A DNA stretch of 56,377 nt. It comes from a virus. The stretch covers positions 1 through 56,377 of the IMG/VR virus record IMGVR_UViG_3300042465_002016; one strand, written 5' to 3'. Numbering within the stretch: position 1 is the stretch's first letter; each line of letters opens with the position of its first letter. Shown here piece by piece: positions 1-9,906 of this stretch. Both the position numbers and the translations under genes were made by a program. The notes under the pieces were generated by a model. It had not been told where the DNA came from and ran no database searches. It saw nothing but the letters and a program-made list of their open reading frames with translations.

Positions 1-520
1 CACCATCAACCTTCTCAACTGACATAATGCTAGCAAATTGGTTTGCTGGACTATCAACAAGAGATAGCTCAATGAGGTCATAGTCCTTGATAATTCTAAT
101 TTGCTTTTCCATTGTATCATCATATGCGTCATCCCACTTGTTCATTCGTCCCCCGATTGAAAAACCAGTGTATGTACCATCAAGAACTTTTTCCCAAGCA
201 TCTTGGGCACCCTTAGAAATATAGGTAGAAACATATATTCCCTTATAAAACTTTTTTGATTCTGGATCAAAATATTTTTCTTCTTTAAATGAGATCATCT
301 TGCCAACAGCAGATGGTTGGTGCATTTCTCTAATGTTTCCACGAAACTTTGCAAAAGCACTCATGCTAGCTTCGGTAGTTACAATGTCCATTTGCTTGTC
401 AATATTGTCTAGAGACGCAAAACCAGAAACTAGTCTTCGTTCTTGATCTACCTTGCCAAAAGGCATTGATAGACGAACGTTGTCTCCGTCTGTAACCCAG
501 GAAGCTTTATTTATAATCAT
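1..520 (-). CDS. HK97-family prohead protease, C-terminus cut by window edge
   Basis: The visible 173 residues start at an ATG at 520 and run off the left edge. The pattern fits the capsid-maturation (prohead) protease family: a His at residue 67 (MHQPSAVG), FSIGG at 120-124 with a candidate nucleophile Ser121, and ELSLVDSPAN at 151-160, the usual C-terminal family signature. Such enzymes cleave the capsid scaffold during head assembly. A TATAAT lies 9 bases before the start codon. The portal gene is immediately upstream, as in many HK97-like head modules. Assignment of catalytic residues is from motif position only. Confidence 0.85.
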   Translation of the reverse strand, partial: MIINKASWVTDGDNVRLSMPFGKVDQERRLVSGFASLDNIDKQMDIVTTEASMSAFAKFRGNIREMHQPSAVGKMISFKEEKYFDPESKKFYKGIYVSTYISKGAQDAWEKVLDGTYTGFSIGGRMNKWDDAYDDTMEKQIRIIKDYDLIELSLVDSPANQFASIMSVEKVDG

Positions 521-559
521 AGCTTATCTATTATACCAAACATTTATAAGTTTTCTCAG

Positions 560-2167
560 TTATTGAGATGATCTTCCTTCACCTTTAGGATTTCTTCCAG
601 CAATGGTTGCTGGGCCATCTGACTGGTTATTAACTCTTTCTGTATCCCGTTGGCGATTTGAATTTGCATTTGATTGAGCATCATTTGCTTGCCCTGGAGA
701 CATTACAAATGGAGTATCTCCATCTTTAGTTTGTGGGAGATCAAGAGCTTCTCTAGCCTCATTTGGCATCATAATCTGAGTCTTAACAAGACGTTCAAGA
801 ATCTGAGATTGAGCAATTTCATCTGTAAGGGTTAGCTCATTAAACTTCAATTCTAAGATGTCTGTTTTTTCTTTAATAATCTTGTTGATAATCTTTTCAA
901 GATGGTGTTGAGCTGGTCGAGAAACCTGCTCTTTAAATGTACGATCTTGAGATAGCGCTGCTGCGATTCCTGAATCAGAACCACCAAGTTTAGAGATTGG
1001 AACCTGATGAGCAATTAAAATATCATCACGATTTTGTTTTCTATATTCTTTAAATGAACCATCTTGGATGCCATTCTCAATTGGCTCCATCTTAAACTCA
1101 ACCTTATTCTGGTCTGTATCTCCAGGAAGTGGTATATACAGGGTTCTATGAGATTGAGACTTTAGTCCAGTTTGCAAAAATCTAAACATATTATCTTCTG
1201 CATCTGCACTTAACTTGGCACCCTTTAAGGTAATGATATATCTTGGTACCGCTTTGTTTTCAAAGTAATCAATGTTGTATTGTGATGCTAGCTTATCACC
1301 AATTAAAGATGGAAAAGCAGCAACAATGTCTGGTACGCCATAAAAAGTATTTAATGGTGAATATTCTTTAAGATGAATAATTTCATTTGGTCTAGTATCT
1401 ACCGTAACTGGGTTTTGATTTTTAGCCCCAAAGTTTCTAAAGTAAACAACTTGTTGGCCAATGATTTGAAGGAAGCCATCGTTTAGTCTACGCACACGAA
1501 CAGTTGTTGCTGGAATATGGCCTAGGTATCCAATGTCACCTTCGACAGTTCTTCCTACTTCAATAAAACCATTTCCTGTTGCCTGTAAGTCTGTGTAAAC
1601 CTTTTCCATAGTCTTTGTAAATGAGTCGTCATCATTTAAATTTTCTAGCCAATCACGAAGCTCAATCTTCATTCGTTCAATTCTCTTGCGAGCACGTGAA
1701 GATGCTTGCTCATCACTTGAAGTTTCAAGGCGCAAAGATGTTCTATCTGAAATATCAAAACGGTATCCAAGGCCTACAACATTTTCTACCTTAGCATCAA
1801 TAGCAGCATGATTAGCAAAAGATGTATCATAAAAGTTTGCTAGCTCATACATGTTGTATGGTGGAGTAATAATATCAAATAGGCCATATCCATTTCGGTA
1901 TACTGTTCCAGGATTAATTCCTTTTGTTCCAGTACCGTCAATTCCTGATGACTGAGCATTTGCTGAATCCAGATATGCTGGAGTCATTTCAGCAGCCTTG
2001 TTTAAAAGTCTAACAGTTCTTCTTTTAAAGTTTTGATTAATGCCACCAAGGTCTTTTAGATCATCCCATGTTTTATTAAATGGGTCTTGGGCATGGAAGA
2101 TGTTCTCTTCTTGCTCTTGTGTATTTAGTTTTGCACTAACGTAATCAGAACTATCCCTCATCACCAT
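560..2167 (-). CDS. phage portal protein (HK97-like)
   Basis: 535 residues, a normal portal length. Portal dodecamers form the DNA gate at the capsid vertex and nucleate head assembly. Supporting features are the N-terminal region with YNMYELANFYDTS, a middle region with KLASQYNIDYFENKAVPRY and the Gln/Asn-rich C-terminal tail, plus the position directly before the prohead protease. AAGGAT precedes the ATG at 2167 and supports this start, which overlaps the preceding gene by 17 bases. No large terminase gene lies in the window. It should be to the right if the gene order is circular, or in the missing part. Confidence 0.85.
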   Translation of the reverse strand: MVMRDSSDYVSAKLNTQEQEENIFHAQDPFNKTWDDLKDLGGINQNFKRRTVRLLNKAAEMTPAYLDSANAQSSGIDGTGTKGINPGTVYRNGYGLFDIITPPYNMYELANFYDTSFANHAAIDAKVENVVGLGYRFDISDRTSLRLETSSDEQASSRARKRIERMKIELRDWLENLNDDDSFTKTMEKVYTDLQATGNGFIEVGRTVEGDIGYLGHIPATTVRVRRLNDGFLQIIGQQVVYFRNFGAKNQNPVTVDTRPNEIIHLKEYSPLNTFYGVPDIVAAFPSLIGDKLASQYNIDYFENKAVPRYIITLKGAKLSADAEDNMFRFLQTGLKSQSHRTLYIPLPGDTDQNKVEFKMEPIENGIQDGSFKEYRKQNRDDILIAHQVPISKLGGSDSGIAAALSQDRTFKEQVSRPAQHHLEKIINKIIKEKTDILELKFNELTLTDEIAQSQILERLVKTQIMMPNEAREALDLPQTKDGDTPFVMSPGQANDAQSNANSNRQRDTERVNNQSDGPATIAGRNPKGEGRSSQ

Positions 2168-2537
2168 ACATCCTTAAAGTTTTCTGTGCTGCATCAATGG
2201 CACCAAGATCATTCAACGAAGGAATTAATCCTTGCTTCATTCTATCCTTTTGCTCTGAATATTCTTCTTCTGTTACCCTTGTCAATCCAGGAACAAAGAC
2301 TGCTGTTCCTTGACCGTCATCTCCGTAGGAAATTGCTTCTCTTTTTAGTTCTGCAATCTTAGATATATCGCCTTTTTGTGCAGGGATATTTAGTACTGAG
2401 CCTGAGCCGTCTGTAAACCATTTTCCAGTTGACTTTTTATATACATATAGTCCCCAGTCATAGTGCTTATCGATGACTTTTCTGCGTACATTGTTAACAA
2501 TCGGTTTACCAGTTTTTGGGTTTATTAATGAATCCAT
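2151..2537 (-). CDS. hypothetical protein before the portal
   Basis: 128 residues, no family recognised. The N-terminus (INPKTGKPIVNN) and a YVYKKSTGKWFTDGSG segment look like a small structural or head-completion protein, but this is only position-based. TATACT ends 7 bases before the ATG, so a nearly leaderless start is possible. The stop overlaps the portal start, suggesting coupled translation. Confidence 0.6.
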   Translation of the reverse strand: MDSLINPKTGKPIVNNVRRKVIDKHYDWGLYVYKKSTGKWFTDGSGSVLNIPAQKGDISKIAELKREAISYGDDGQGTAVFVPGLTRVTEEEYSEQKDRMKQGLIPSLNDLGAIDAAQKTLRMYGDEG

Positions 2538-2555
2538 AACCTCAAGTATACCATA

Positions 2556-5500
2556 TTAGACTGGCAGTAGAGTACTTGTCTGCCACTCAGTATCTTTATA
2601 TATCTTAAATTTATTAGCATCAAACGTCATGCCTTCATTATCATCAATGATAATCTTATTAGTTCCAAGATAGTTTTTGTATACATCTGTTGGATTAACT
2701 CCGTACAGTTCTGAGCTTGAGACAACTAAAGTCTCTTGCCAGTCATAATTTTCACTCCAATATGACCATGCGTTGACTACCCCTTCACTGGTTTTAATCT
2801 TTAGCCAAGGTCTAGTCACAACACTTTGGATTTGTTGTAAATTGTTTGCCTGATAGAAAGATATGTTATTAAATAGTATTGGACCATTTAGATTGATTGC
2901 ACCAATATATAAACCAAAGTTTAGTGCAGATGAGAACTGTAGCCCTAACGATCCCCATTCTTTTATTGTAATGATTGGATTTTTAACTGATATACCGTTC
3001 CAGAAATACGTTAGCCCTGTATATTCTGTTCCAGTTAAGCTGCTAGTTGCGTATATCTTTGCTCTTGATCCAGATGGACTATCCGCAACCATGTAAAATT
3101 TAATTGTATCTTCTTTATATCTAATTTCAAAGATTTCAATTGGTGAAGCAGAAAAAGAATCCTGATTTGCAAACATCCAAGCCTGCATTGAGCTTACACG
3201 ATATTCATCTGATAATTCTTTATTAATTGGCATAGCAATACCACGATTTGTTTCAAACTCAAAATCTCCACGAACTTCTATTCCAGAATTTTTTGTTAAA
3301 TAAAGATATGGTGTACTTGACTTATAAATACTAAAAGGATTCTTTGACTTGTAGTCAAAATAAATTCCAGACTTCTTATAAGGAACTAAGTCAACTCCGA
3401 ACCTAGTACCTACTGAGTTAAAAGCATTATCACTAAATGCTTGAGAAGCTATCTCTAATTCTTTAATCTTGATTGGTCTATTAATAATTCCACGAACATT
3501 GAAGTCAATAGAATATACAACTGCTAGGTCGTTAAAATCTACAGACTTGCTAGGATAAATAATTGTATTATCTACAACCTCAAATTTACTGGCAGCCCAG
3601 TCTGGATAGTTATTAATATCAATAACTGATCCTTCTTTAGCTGGAACATTTATAGTAAAGTTATCATCAAGAGCATTTGCTCCATCTGCTATGTATTGAA
3701 AAGTAACATAGCTTTTAACAAAAGATTCAGATGTGTCATACTCATAATACTTTAATGCTTTTTGAGCTAAATCTTCGTAGTTATCCCAACCAGTAATAAG
3801 GCTATTATCTATCTGATAATAGGTTTGTTGAATGGGTGCTGAATAACTTTCTTTTAACTGTTCGTACGTCCAAGAAGAAGTTGTTTCTTTTTCTAAAAGT
3901 TTTGATGGAGATGGATAGCCAATATTAAACTGTAAAAAATCTAAATCATAGAAAGAAGCGCCTTGGGAATTATCAACATATTTAGCAAAATAAGATAGAG
4001 GAAGGTAATCTTCCCAGTATCCAGATACTCCAATGTCAAGGAAGAACTCATTATATGCCTCTATGGGTAATAACGTATAGCTTGCTAAATGGTTTATAAG
4101 AGCAATAGCATTTGTTTCTTCTGTTACCCCACTAACAGACAAATCATCAAAATTAACAACTCCATATTCATTAAAGTAATCTGCTATTGATTTATGGTTA
4201 AGATCTGTTGTAAAACCTAACGAGTAAATTTTACCAGAGAATGAATTAGAAGTTTGCTCATCTCCAGCAATATAAATCTTTAGGCCATTTACATTACCAA
4301 AAAATGCTGAAACATTTCCTCCAAAAACATTAGACAAATCATCTATGTCAATTCCAACTGCAAATAATTGATCTGGCTCAATTGCCTCTGTTGTATATAC
4401 TGTTTCTTCTATTCCATTATAATTTAAGACATATTCAACTATATTTCCATTAAGCCTTGTAATAAAAAAGTCATCAGTTAGTGTGTTATAAATTTTAATT
4501 AATGTTTGAACTGTTCCATCTGCAGCTGAAACTCCAGCATCATAAGACTCTAGCCAGCTTGCTGTATTGTAGTATTCTGCATCAAAAGATTCTGTTGCAG
4601 ATGTATTATAATATCCTCCATCAATTAAGATAACTCCACTACTAAATACTCCGTATATAGATTTTATCTTATCGTTTAAAATATTAAACTTTGGAAAGTT
4701 GAGATATGTTCCTAACGCATTCCATGATGAGTTTGGTCTAAATGTTAAAAACTTGTATGGCAATGCTCCAGATTCTTGATCTGTTTGTATTGCTTTACAG
4801 TCAGTATACAAATCATCTAGACTTTTAGTATCTAAAAATATATTAGGCAAACTATAAGATGGCGTAGTTAACTCTAAAGAAGTTGTTTCTAAATTGTCAA
4901 AACGTCCTTGTTGCCATTGTGCAAAACTTGGATAGTTATAGTTTGCAGTATAGTTTGAAAATGAATAATCTATAAAAGCAGAAGTTCCACCATAGGACGA
5001 GTTGATAGACTGTGCTGAAGATACGGCTTGACCATAAACCCATCTACGCTTTGCAACAGTTACAGAAACTTGGTAAGAGTATATAGCAAGGCAATCTACT
5101 TCGATTAAGCTTACGTTGTCGTACGCATAGAATCCAAGCCAGTCTTGACTTCTTAGCTCTTCATCTAACAAATCTGGTAATGATAAAGATGTAGTATCAA
5201 TAGCAATATCTATTACTTGTTCTCCATTTAACAGTACCGTTACAGAATTTTTAATTAATCTAATGTGTATGAGCATTGGTCTAAACCATTCACCAACAAA
5301 GTGAGACTTAGATTTGCCACCAATAACTAAAGTTAAAAACCCTGAGTCTACATATAGTCCATCTGTAGAAGCAATTGGTCCAAATATTCTTTTTGGATCT
5401 GGAGAGTCTGCAATTATTCTTGCCCAAAACTCTACTGTATATTCTTTGTGCTGCCCAGATTTATTTAAAAATCCTTGACCTGGAAATATCAATGAAGGTT

Positions 5501-6305
5501 TGTTTGATGTATTTGGAATAATCTTAGTTAAACCAGAGGCACCAAACACCAATGGGATACTTGTATTTTTTGCAAGAAGAGCATTATTCTTTGCCAAATA
5601 ATATGCTGTGTCGCTAGATACTCCATAGGCTGCAGCTGGAATTACAGTATCTGTTGTATCAATTGCAATTGTTGCTGGAAAAGATTCTGGTGTAACTCCC
5701 AAAGATTCTTTATGGAATTCCTCAGACCATTGTCCTGCAGTTATTCCATTAAAATAAACTTTGTAATCAGTAGATGTTGCTCCGCCTGAAGACTTTAATA
5801 TTTTTATAATTATTTTAAAGTTTGTGTTTTCGTCAGGGATCTCGAAAGTTTCTGAGATAAAATTCCATGACTGGTACCCTGTTTCTACAAATTGGCTAAA
5901 ATTTTGAACTACTTCTAAAGTAGTTGTATCTGTATATTCATACCCAATAGCAATAGAGTTAATATATAAGCTATCAACATAAAAATAAGAACTAATAGAA
6001 AATGTTCCTAATGTTGTATTAAGGTTTTGAAAGTTAGCAATATCTGGACTTAGTATGATTGATTCTCCAGATGCCCCAGCTGGAACACTGCAAGACACTA
6101 TGCTTGTAGGACTATCAGGAAATGGTTCTCCTGTAATTGCTGACCCAGAACTTAAAGTACAGCTTGTTGGAGTCCAAAGAGATACTATATTCCTTTGTGC
6201 ATCAGTAATTAAACTTACATAATCTGCTTGATCGTCTAGTGCCCAAAGTACCAGAGGGTGCTCTGAGTAAATTTTTTCTGCATATAAATTAGATGGGTTA
6301 GACAT
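2556..6305 (-). CDS. giant virion structural protein with LamG-like domain
   Basis: 1249 residues, the longest gene in the window. Around residues 285-370 it has a concanavalin/LamG-like sequence (YTVEFWARI, then GLYVDSGFLTLVIGG and VTVLLNGEQVIDIAID), a fold used for glycan binding in phage tail and surface proteins. The rest is Ser/Thr/Asn/Tyr-rich beta-type sequence with no Cys clusters. A TAGGAG ribosome site precedes the ATG. Its place between the portal group and nrdJ, and its size, suggest a minor tail or baseplate-associated structural protein. The exact role is not readable. Confidence 0.65.
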   Translation of the reverse strand: MSNPSNLYAEKIYSEHPLVLWALDDQADYVSLITDAQRNIVSLWTPTSCTLSSGSAITGEPFPDSPTSIVSCSVPAGASGESIILSPDIANFQNLNTTLGTFSISSYFYVDSLYINSIAIGYEYTDTTTLEVVQNFSQFVETGYQSWNFISETFEIPDENTNFKIIIKILKSSGGATSTDYKVYFNGITAGQWSEEFHKESLGVTPESFPATIAIDTTDTVIPAAAYGVSSDTAYYLAKNNALLAKNTSIPLVFGASGLTKIIPNTSNKPSLIFPGQGFLNKSGQHKEYTVEFWARIIADSPDPKRIFGPIASTDGLYVDSGFLTLVIGGKSKSHFVGEWFRPMLIHIRLIKNSVTVLLNGEQVIDIAIDTTSLSLPDLLDEELRSQDWLGFYAYDNVSLIEVDCLAIYSYQVSVTVAKRRWVYGQAVSSAQSINSSYGGTSAFIDYSFSNYTANYNYPSFAQWQQGRFDNLETTSLELTTPSYSLPNIFLDTKSLDDLYTDCKAIQTDQESGALPYKFLTFRPNSSWNALGTYLNFPKFNILNDKIKSIYGVFSSGVILIDGGYYNTSATESFDAEYYNTASWLESYDAGVSAADGTVQTLIKIYNTLTDDFFITRLNGNIVEYVLNYNGIEETVYTTEAIEPDQLFAVGIDIDDLSNVFGGNVSAFFGNVNGLKIYIAGDEQTSNSFSGKIYSLGFTTDLNHKSIADYFNEYGVVNFDDLSVSGVTEETNAIALINHLASYTLLPIEAYNEFFLDIGVSGYWEDYLPLSYFAKYVDNSQGASFYDLDFLQFNIGYPSPSKLLEKETTSSWTYEQLKESYSAPIQQTYYQIDNSLITGWDNYEDLAQKALKYYEYDTSESFVKSYVTFQYIADGANALDDNFTINVPAKEGSVIDINNYPDWAASKFEVVDNTIIYPSKSVDFNDLAVVYSIDFNVRGIINRPIKIKELEIASQAFSDNAFNSVGTRFGVDLVPYKKSGIYFDYKSKNPFSIYKSSTPYLYLTKNSGIEVRGDFEFETNRGIAMPINKELSDEYRVSSMQAWMFANQDSFSASPIEIFEIRYKEDTIKFYMVADSPSGSRAKIYATSSLTGTEYTGLTYFWNGISVKNPIITIKEWGSLGLQFSSALNFGLYIGAINLNGPILFNNISFYQANNLQQIQSVVTRPWLKIKTSEGVVNAWSYWSENYDWQETLVVSSSELYGVNPTDVYKNYLGTNKIIIDDNEGMTFDANKFKIYKDTEWQTSTLLPV

Positions 6306-6339
6306 ATATCTCCTACCCCTTATTATAGCAGGCTAAGGG

Positions 6340-8370
6340 TTAATAAAGTTTAATCTCACAGGCATCGGTAGAGCAATAAGACTCTCCTTCTGCCTCAAGA
6401 TTTTCAACTCCATCGTAGATAGCAGACCAGTCAATCTTACCAATTGTACCCACATAAGAGTTATATTCTTCTCTTGTTATCTCTGTATACGGTTGCTGTG
6501 GGTAAGTTTTATTTCCCATTGGAAGGAAAGAAACTGCCTTTAGCTGTCCTTCGTACATATTTAGGGCTGGTGCAACAAACTTCTTTTCTGTTTCTTTATC
6601 AAAAGAAAGAGTAACAGAAACGCCATTATCTGACCAGTACTTCTGAGCAGTTGCTGCTAAGCCAATCTTTTCAAATAGGCTAACTTCTTTTTCTGATCTT
6701 TTATGACCAGATGCTACTGGGAAATAAACTACAGATGTATTGGCTGATACTACATCGTCTTCAATTTTATATCCCGCTGCTTTAAATAAATGAAGCATTG
6801 GGTCTGTGTTACCAAAACGAATAGATCTTAGGTAGAACTCTCCACCTGGACCCCAGTGAACTCCTGGAGTTGCTCCAGATAATAACGATACAGATCCTGA
6901 TGGCTTAACTGTTGTTACACGAACAGACTCTCTAACGCATAGCCATTCTGAGTATTTGTGATCATAATGACGAATCTTTTGATACCCTTCATCCATCCAT
7001 TCACGAGTTGTTGGTAATCCATAGGTATCTGCAAAAGATGCAATTCCAGTCAGAGATGTTCCAATACGTCTATTTCTTTGCATGATACCATTTGTTTGCT
7101 GCCAATGTGTTGGCATAAGCGTAACAGTCTTTCCATAAAGATAAGCAAACTTCAATGTCTTGAGGAAGTCTTCCTTGGATTCATGACGATTTAGGTGCAC
7201 TTCTACAAGTGTACAAAGTTCGTATGACTCCAATGGCTGCTCCGCACAAGGATTGAATCCCATGATACGGGAATCTTTATAGTCTGGTACATCTGCAAGA
7301 CGACCATATTCTCTTGCAACATCTAACCAAATAAATCCTGGCTCACCATTATCGGCAATTAAATCAACATAGTCTTCATATTTAGTGCCGACAGTAGCAG
7401 AAATAGAATTATTAGACATCCATGCCCAGCCTGGTTTTTCTGGATCAAATGAATTTCTTTCAGGAAATACTTCTGGATTCTTTAAATTAATAAAACCATT
7501 ATCTTCTGGTGTTCCTAAAGCCAAGGTAGCAGAACGTCTAACATTTCCAGAAACAACACAGGTTCCAATAAGATTAACAATATCAACAATTGCACGACTA
7601 TCTAGCACTTCTCCTGCTCTAGAGCCAATGACATTACGTATGCGTATGTGTAGTTGAATTAATGGTTCTGGACCGCTAGCAACCCCACCAAAGCCTTTAA
7701 TGGCTGATCCTAGAGGACGAATAAGGTCATAGTTAAATTCTTGAATAGATTGATTTTGACGTAAAAATGAATTAATTAAAAGACGAACAGACTCAACCCA
7801 TCCTTCACGAGTATCTGGAATTTCATAGGTAGAAACTGGCTCTGTAGGGGCATAGATAGGCATTTGCTTGTCTTGTCCCAAGGTGTCAAACCCTACTCCA
7901 ATTCCTAACATTAAGGCATCCATTACCCAAGCAAAAAGGGCACCTGGATCATTACGATCAATATCACGGGTAGAAACCATCGCACAATTTTGCAGTGAGG
8001 CTGAGTTTCTTTTCTCCATAGTCATTGGAGTTCCAAAAGCCCAAAGACCTCTGCCTGGAGGTGTCCATTTTAATTCAAACATTCTTTGGAAAGCTTCTTG
8101 TGCTGACTTCTGTGACTTATTATCATTCCAAGGTAGTCTATTATCTTTAGCATGATTCTTTTGAACTGAGTACATACCCTCAATTACACGGCGACATACT
8201 TCGTGCCAACGTTCTTTTGTTCCATCTTCTTTAACACGAGAATATGTTCTGATAAAAGTAATTTCTCCTAAAGAGTTGCTACCCGCATCTGAAAATCCAA
8301 ACGGTGCTGGAGTATTACTATATTTATTTACAAAATCCTCTGATAAGCGAAACGAAAAAACATCTGACAT
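6340..8370 (-). CDS. nrdJ: adenosylcobalamin-dependent (class II) ribonucleoside-triphosphate reductase
   Basis: 676 residues, similar in length to monomeric class II RTPR. It reduces ribonucleotides to deoxyribonucleotides for phage DNA synthesis using a B12-derived radical. Cys129 (LQNCAMVST), Cys375-x-Glu377 (NPCAE) and Cys386 keep the 11-residue Cys-to-Cys spacing of the Lactobacillus leichmannii enzyme. The C-terminal Cys666 and Cys671 form the expected swinging reductant pair. All catalytic residues are present. A strong AGAAAGGTGG ribosome site precedes the ATG, and a TGC-TATACT promoter lies about 60 bases upstream. No cobalamin riboswitch is evident in the short leader. The gene is isolated among structural genes. 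Confidence 0.93.
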   Translation of the reverse strand: MSDVFSFRLSEDFVNKYSNTPAPFGFSDAGSNSLGEITFIRTYSRVKEDGTKERWHEVCRRVIEGMYSVQKNHAKDNRLPWNDNKSQKSAQEAFQRMFELKWTPPGRGLWAFGTPMTMEKRNSASLQNCAMVSTRDIDRNDPGALFAWVMDALMLGIGVGFDTLGQDKQMPIYAPTEPVSTYEIPDTREGWVESVRLLINSFLRQNQSIQEFNYDLIRPLGSAIKGFGGVASGPEPLIQLHIRIRNVIGSRAGEVLDSRAIVDIVNLIGTCVVSGNVRRSATLALGTPEDNGFINLKNPEVFPERNSFDPEKPGWAWMSNNSISATVGTKYEDYVDLIADNGEPGFIWLDVAREYGRLADVPDYKDSRIMGFNPCAEQPLESYELCTLVEVHLNRHESKEDFLKTLKFAYLYGKTVTLMPTHWQQTNGIMQRNRRIGTSLTGIASFADTYGLPTTREWMDEGYQKIRHYDHKYSEWLCVRESVRVTTVKPSGSVSLLSGATPGVHWGPGGEFYLRSIRFGNTDPMLHLFKAAGYKIEDDVVSANTSVVYFPVASGHKRSEKEVSLFEKIGLAATAQKYWSDNGVSVTLSFDKETEKKFVAPALNMYEGQLKAVSFLPMGNKTYPQQPYTEITREEYNSYVGTIGKIDWSAIYDGVENLEAEGESYCSTDACEIKLY

Positions 8371-8429
8371 TTAAGTATGCCACCTTTCTAATATTGGTTG
8401 AGTACTTCGTAGAATCGGAAGTAGTCCTA

Positions 8430-8458
8430 AGTATAGCATAGAATTAAAAACAATTCCA
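8430..8458 (-). promoter_or_regulatory. promoter for nrdJ
   Basis: On the minus strand TGGAAT (8453-8458) is followed after 17 bases by TATACT (8430-8435), with TG one base before the -10, i.e. an extended -10 promoter. Transcription would start about 50 bases before nrdJ. Confidence 0.6.
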
Positions 8459-8533
8459 CGCTCAGATTTAATCTATAAAGTTATTGTTTATAGTTAGTAC
8501 TTTTATATAACGAAAGTGTTATAAATAAAACAA

Positions 8534-9202
8534 CTAGTTATATTTGCTGCTGTTAATATGACAAATTTCAATTTCATTTATATTAACATGACTTGGTAAT
8601 GATCCTACCCAGTAAATAGCTTCTGCCAAATCTTCTGCGGTTAATGCTTGATCCCGTTTTTGTTCTTGGGTATCAATAGTTGCTGGACAGATTTCTGTAA
8701 TCTTGATTCCAAATTGAGGGAACTCAAGTCTCATTGTATCAATCAAACCACGCTCACCTCTTTTAGCATTTGTATAATTTCCTCCACCACGATATGGTAC
8801 TTTACCACCAAAAGATGTAACAAAGATAATGGTTGGAGATTCTGATTTTTCCATACATGGTACAAATAGTTGAGATAAATACATGGGGCCAGTAACGTTT
8901 ATGTCGTAGGCTTTTCTAAAGTTTTCTGGAGTCTCATTAATAATGTAAGTTGGACCTGATCCTCCTCCAGCATTATTAACCAAAAGATCTAGGGTAATAT
9001 CTTTGTATTTTTCAAAGAATATCTCTATTGCTTTAGAGTCTGTAATGTCTAGGCTATATACCTCAACATTATCAGATATTAGTTCGGATACTTTTGAAAG
9101 GTTTCTTGAAACAGCAATAACTTTATATCCATTTTCAGACAAACGTTTAACTGTTGCTAACCCAACACCCTTACTTGCTCCAGTTACTATAGCTGTTTTC
9201 AA
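8534..9202 (-). CDS. short-chain dehydrogenase/reductase (SDR)
   Basis: 222 residues with a classical SDR layout: nucleotide-binding TGASKGVG at 7-14, NNAG at 76-79, Ser130 and the catalytic Tyr143-x3-Lys147. The substrate is unknown. It ends next to the cluster of 2-oxoglutarate dioxygenases and starts one base from the next gene, so it is probably co-transcribed with them. It could act on the same pathway (an alcohol or hydroxyl substrate), but this is inference. Length is slightly short for the family, mostly from a trimmed C-terminus. Confidence 0.85.
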   Translation of the reverse strand: MKTAIVTGASKGVGLATVKRLSENGYKVIAVSRNLSKVSELISDNVEVYSLDITDSKAIEIFFEKYKDITLDLLVNNAGGGSGPTYIINETPENFRKAYDINVTGPMYLSQLFVPCMEKSESPTIIFVTSFGGKVPYRGGGNYTNAKRGERGLIDTMRLEFPQFGIKITEICPATIDTQEQKRDQALTAEDLAEAIYWVGSLPSHVNINEIEICHINSSKYN

Positions 9203-9895
9203 CTACATGCTCTGACTGCGATTAAGTTCCATGTTGTTATGTATCCAGTGACTTGGAACCATGTATTTAAATCCCGTTTTTACAATATGAGCAGTGTGAT
9301 GATATGGTGCTGAAGAAGGAAATATAATAATGCTTCCAGCTTTAGGCTTTAGTCCAAAATCAATTTCATTCTTTGCAACAGCAACATCATAGTCAAGATC
9401 TGGAGATGGGAACTCTCCTATATTCTTATATTCTGAAAGCTTAAATGATATTTCTCCACCATCAAAATCATCGTTTAGGTACATTACCAAAGAATATCTT
9501 AGAGTCTGATCTCCATCTAGCTGATCAAAATGGGCACCCATTCCAATTCCAGCTTTGTATTTTTTAATGTTAAATACTGGAAATAGTCTTGGTTCATCAG
9601 TATCGCCAATAGAAATAGCAAAGTCTTTAGAAACATCATAAAAAGATTCCATAATTGTGTCAAATATAAAAATCATCTTAGATCTATGTGGCTCTTCCAT
9701 TGCGTTTATTTGATTCTTATCAAATGACATTGTTTTTCCATAAATAAAGTTTTTGTCATTAGATGCAGTCCAGTTTTCCCAAGGCTGTGGATTTTCTATT
9801 TTGTCTAACTCATCAATGGTTTTCATCAACTCTTGAAAGTTTTTAACACCATTTTTATAGTAGTAAACTTTTTCATGTAAAATTTCTTTATTCAT
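9203..9895 (-). CDS. 2-oxoglutarate/Fe(II) dioxygenase, prolyl-4-hydroxylase-like (1 of 6)
   Basis: 230 residues. Iron ligands His122-x-Asp124 (GAHFDQ) and His200, with Lys210 in the usual 2-oxoglutarate carboxylate position (HTAHIVKTGFKY). The YLNDDFDGGEI segment at 139-149 is typical of the P4H-like branch. Such enzymes hydroxylate proteins, small molecules or nucleobases; the substrate is not known here. One of six paralogous enzymes in 9.2-14.9 kb. It has the most divergent C-terminus of the six. Confidence 0.85.
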   Translation of the reverse strand: MNKEILHEKVYYYKNGVKNFQELMKTIDELDKIENPQPWENWTASNDKNFIYGKTMSFDKNQINAMEEPHRSKMIFIFDTIMESFYDVSKDFAISIGDTDEPRLFPVFNIKKYKAGIGMGAHFDQLDGDQTLRYSLVMYLNDDFDGGEISFKLSEYKNIGEFPSPDLDYDVAVAKNEIDFGLKPKAGSIIIFPSSAPYHHTAHIVKTGFKYMVPSHWIHNNMELNRSQSM

Positions 9896-9906
9896 TTGTT
9901 TCTCCC

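Noticed and set aside
8371-8533. Cobalamin riboswitch upstream of nrdJ
   Set aside because: The leader is too short after the predicted start and no conserved B12-box-like sequence was seen.
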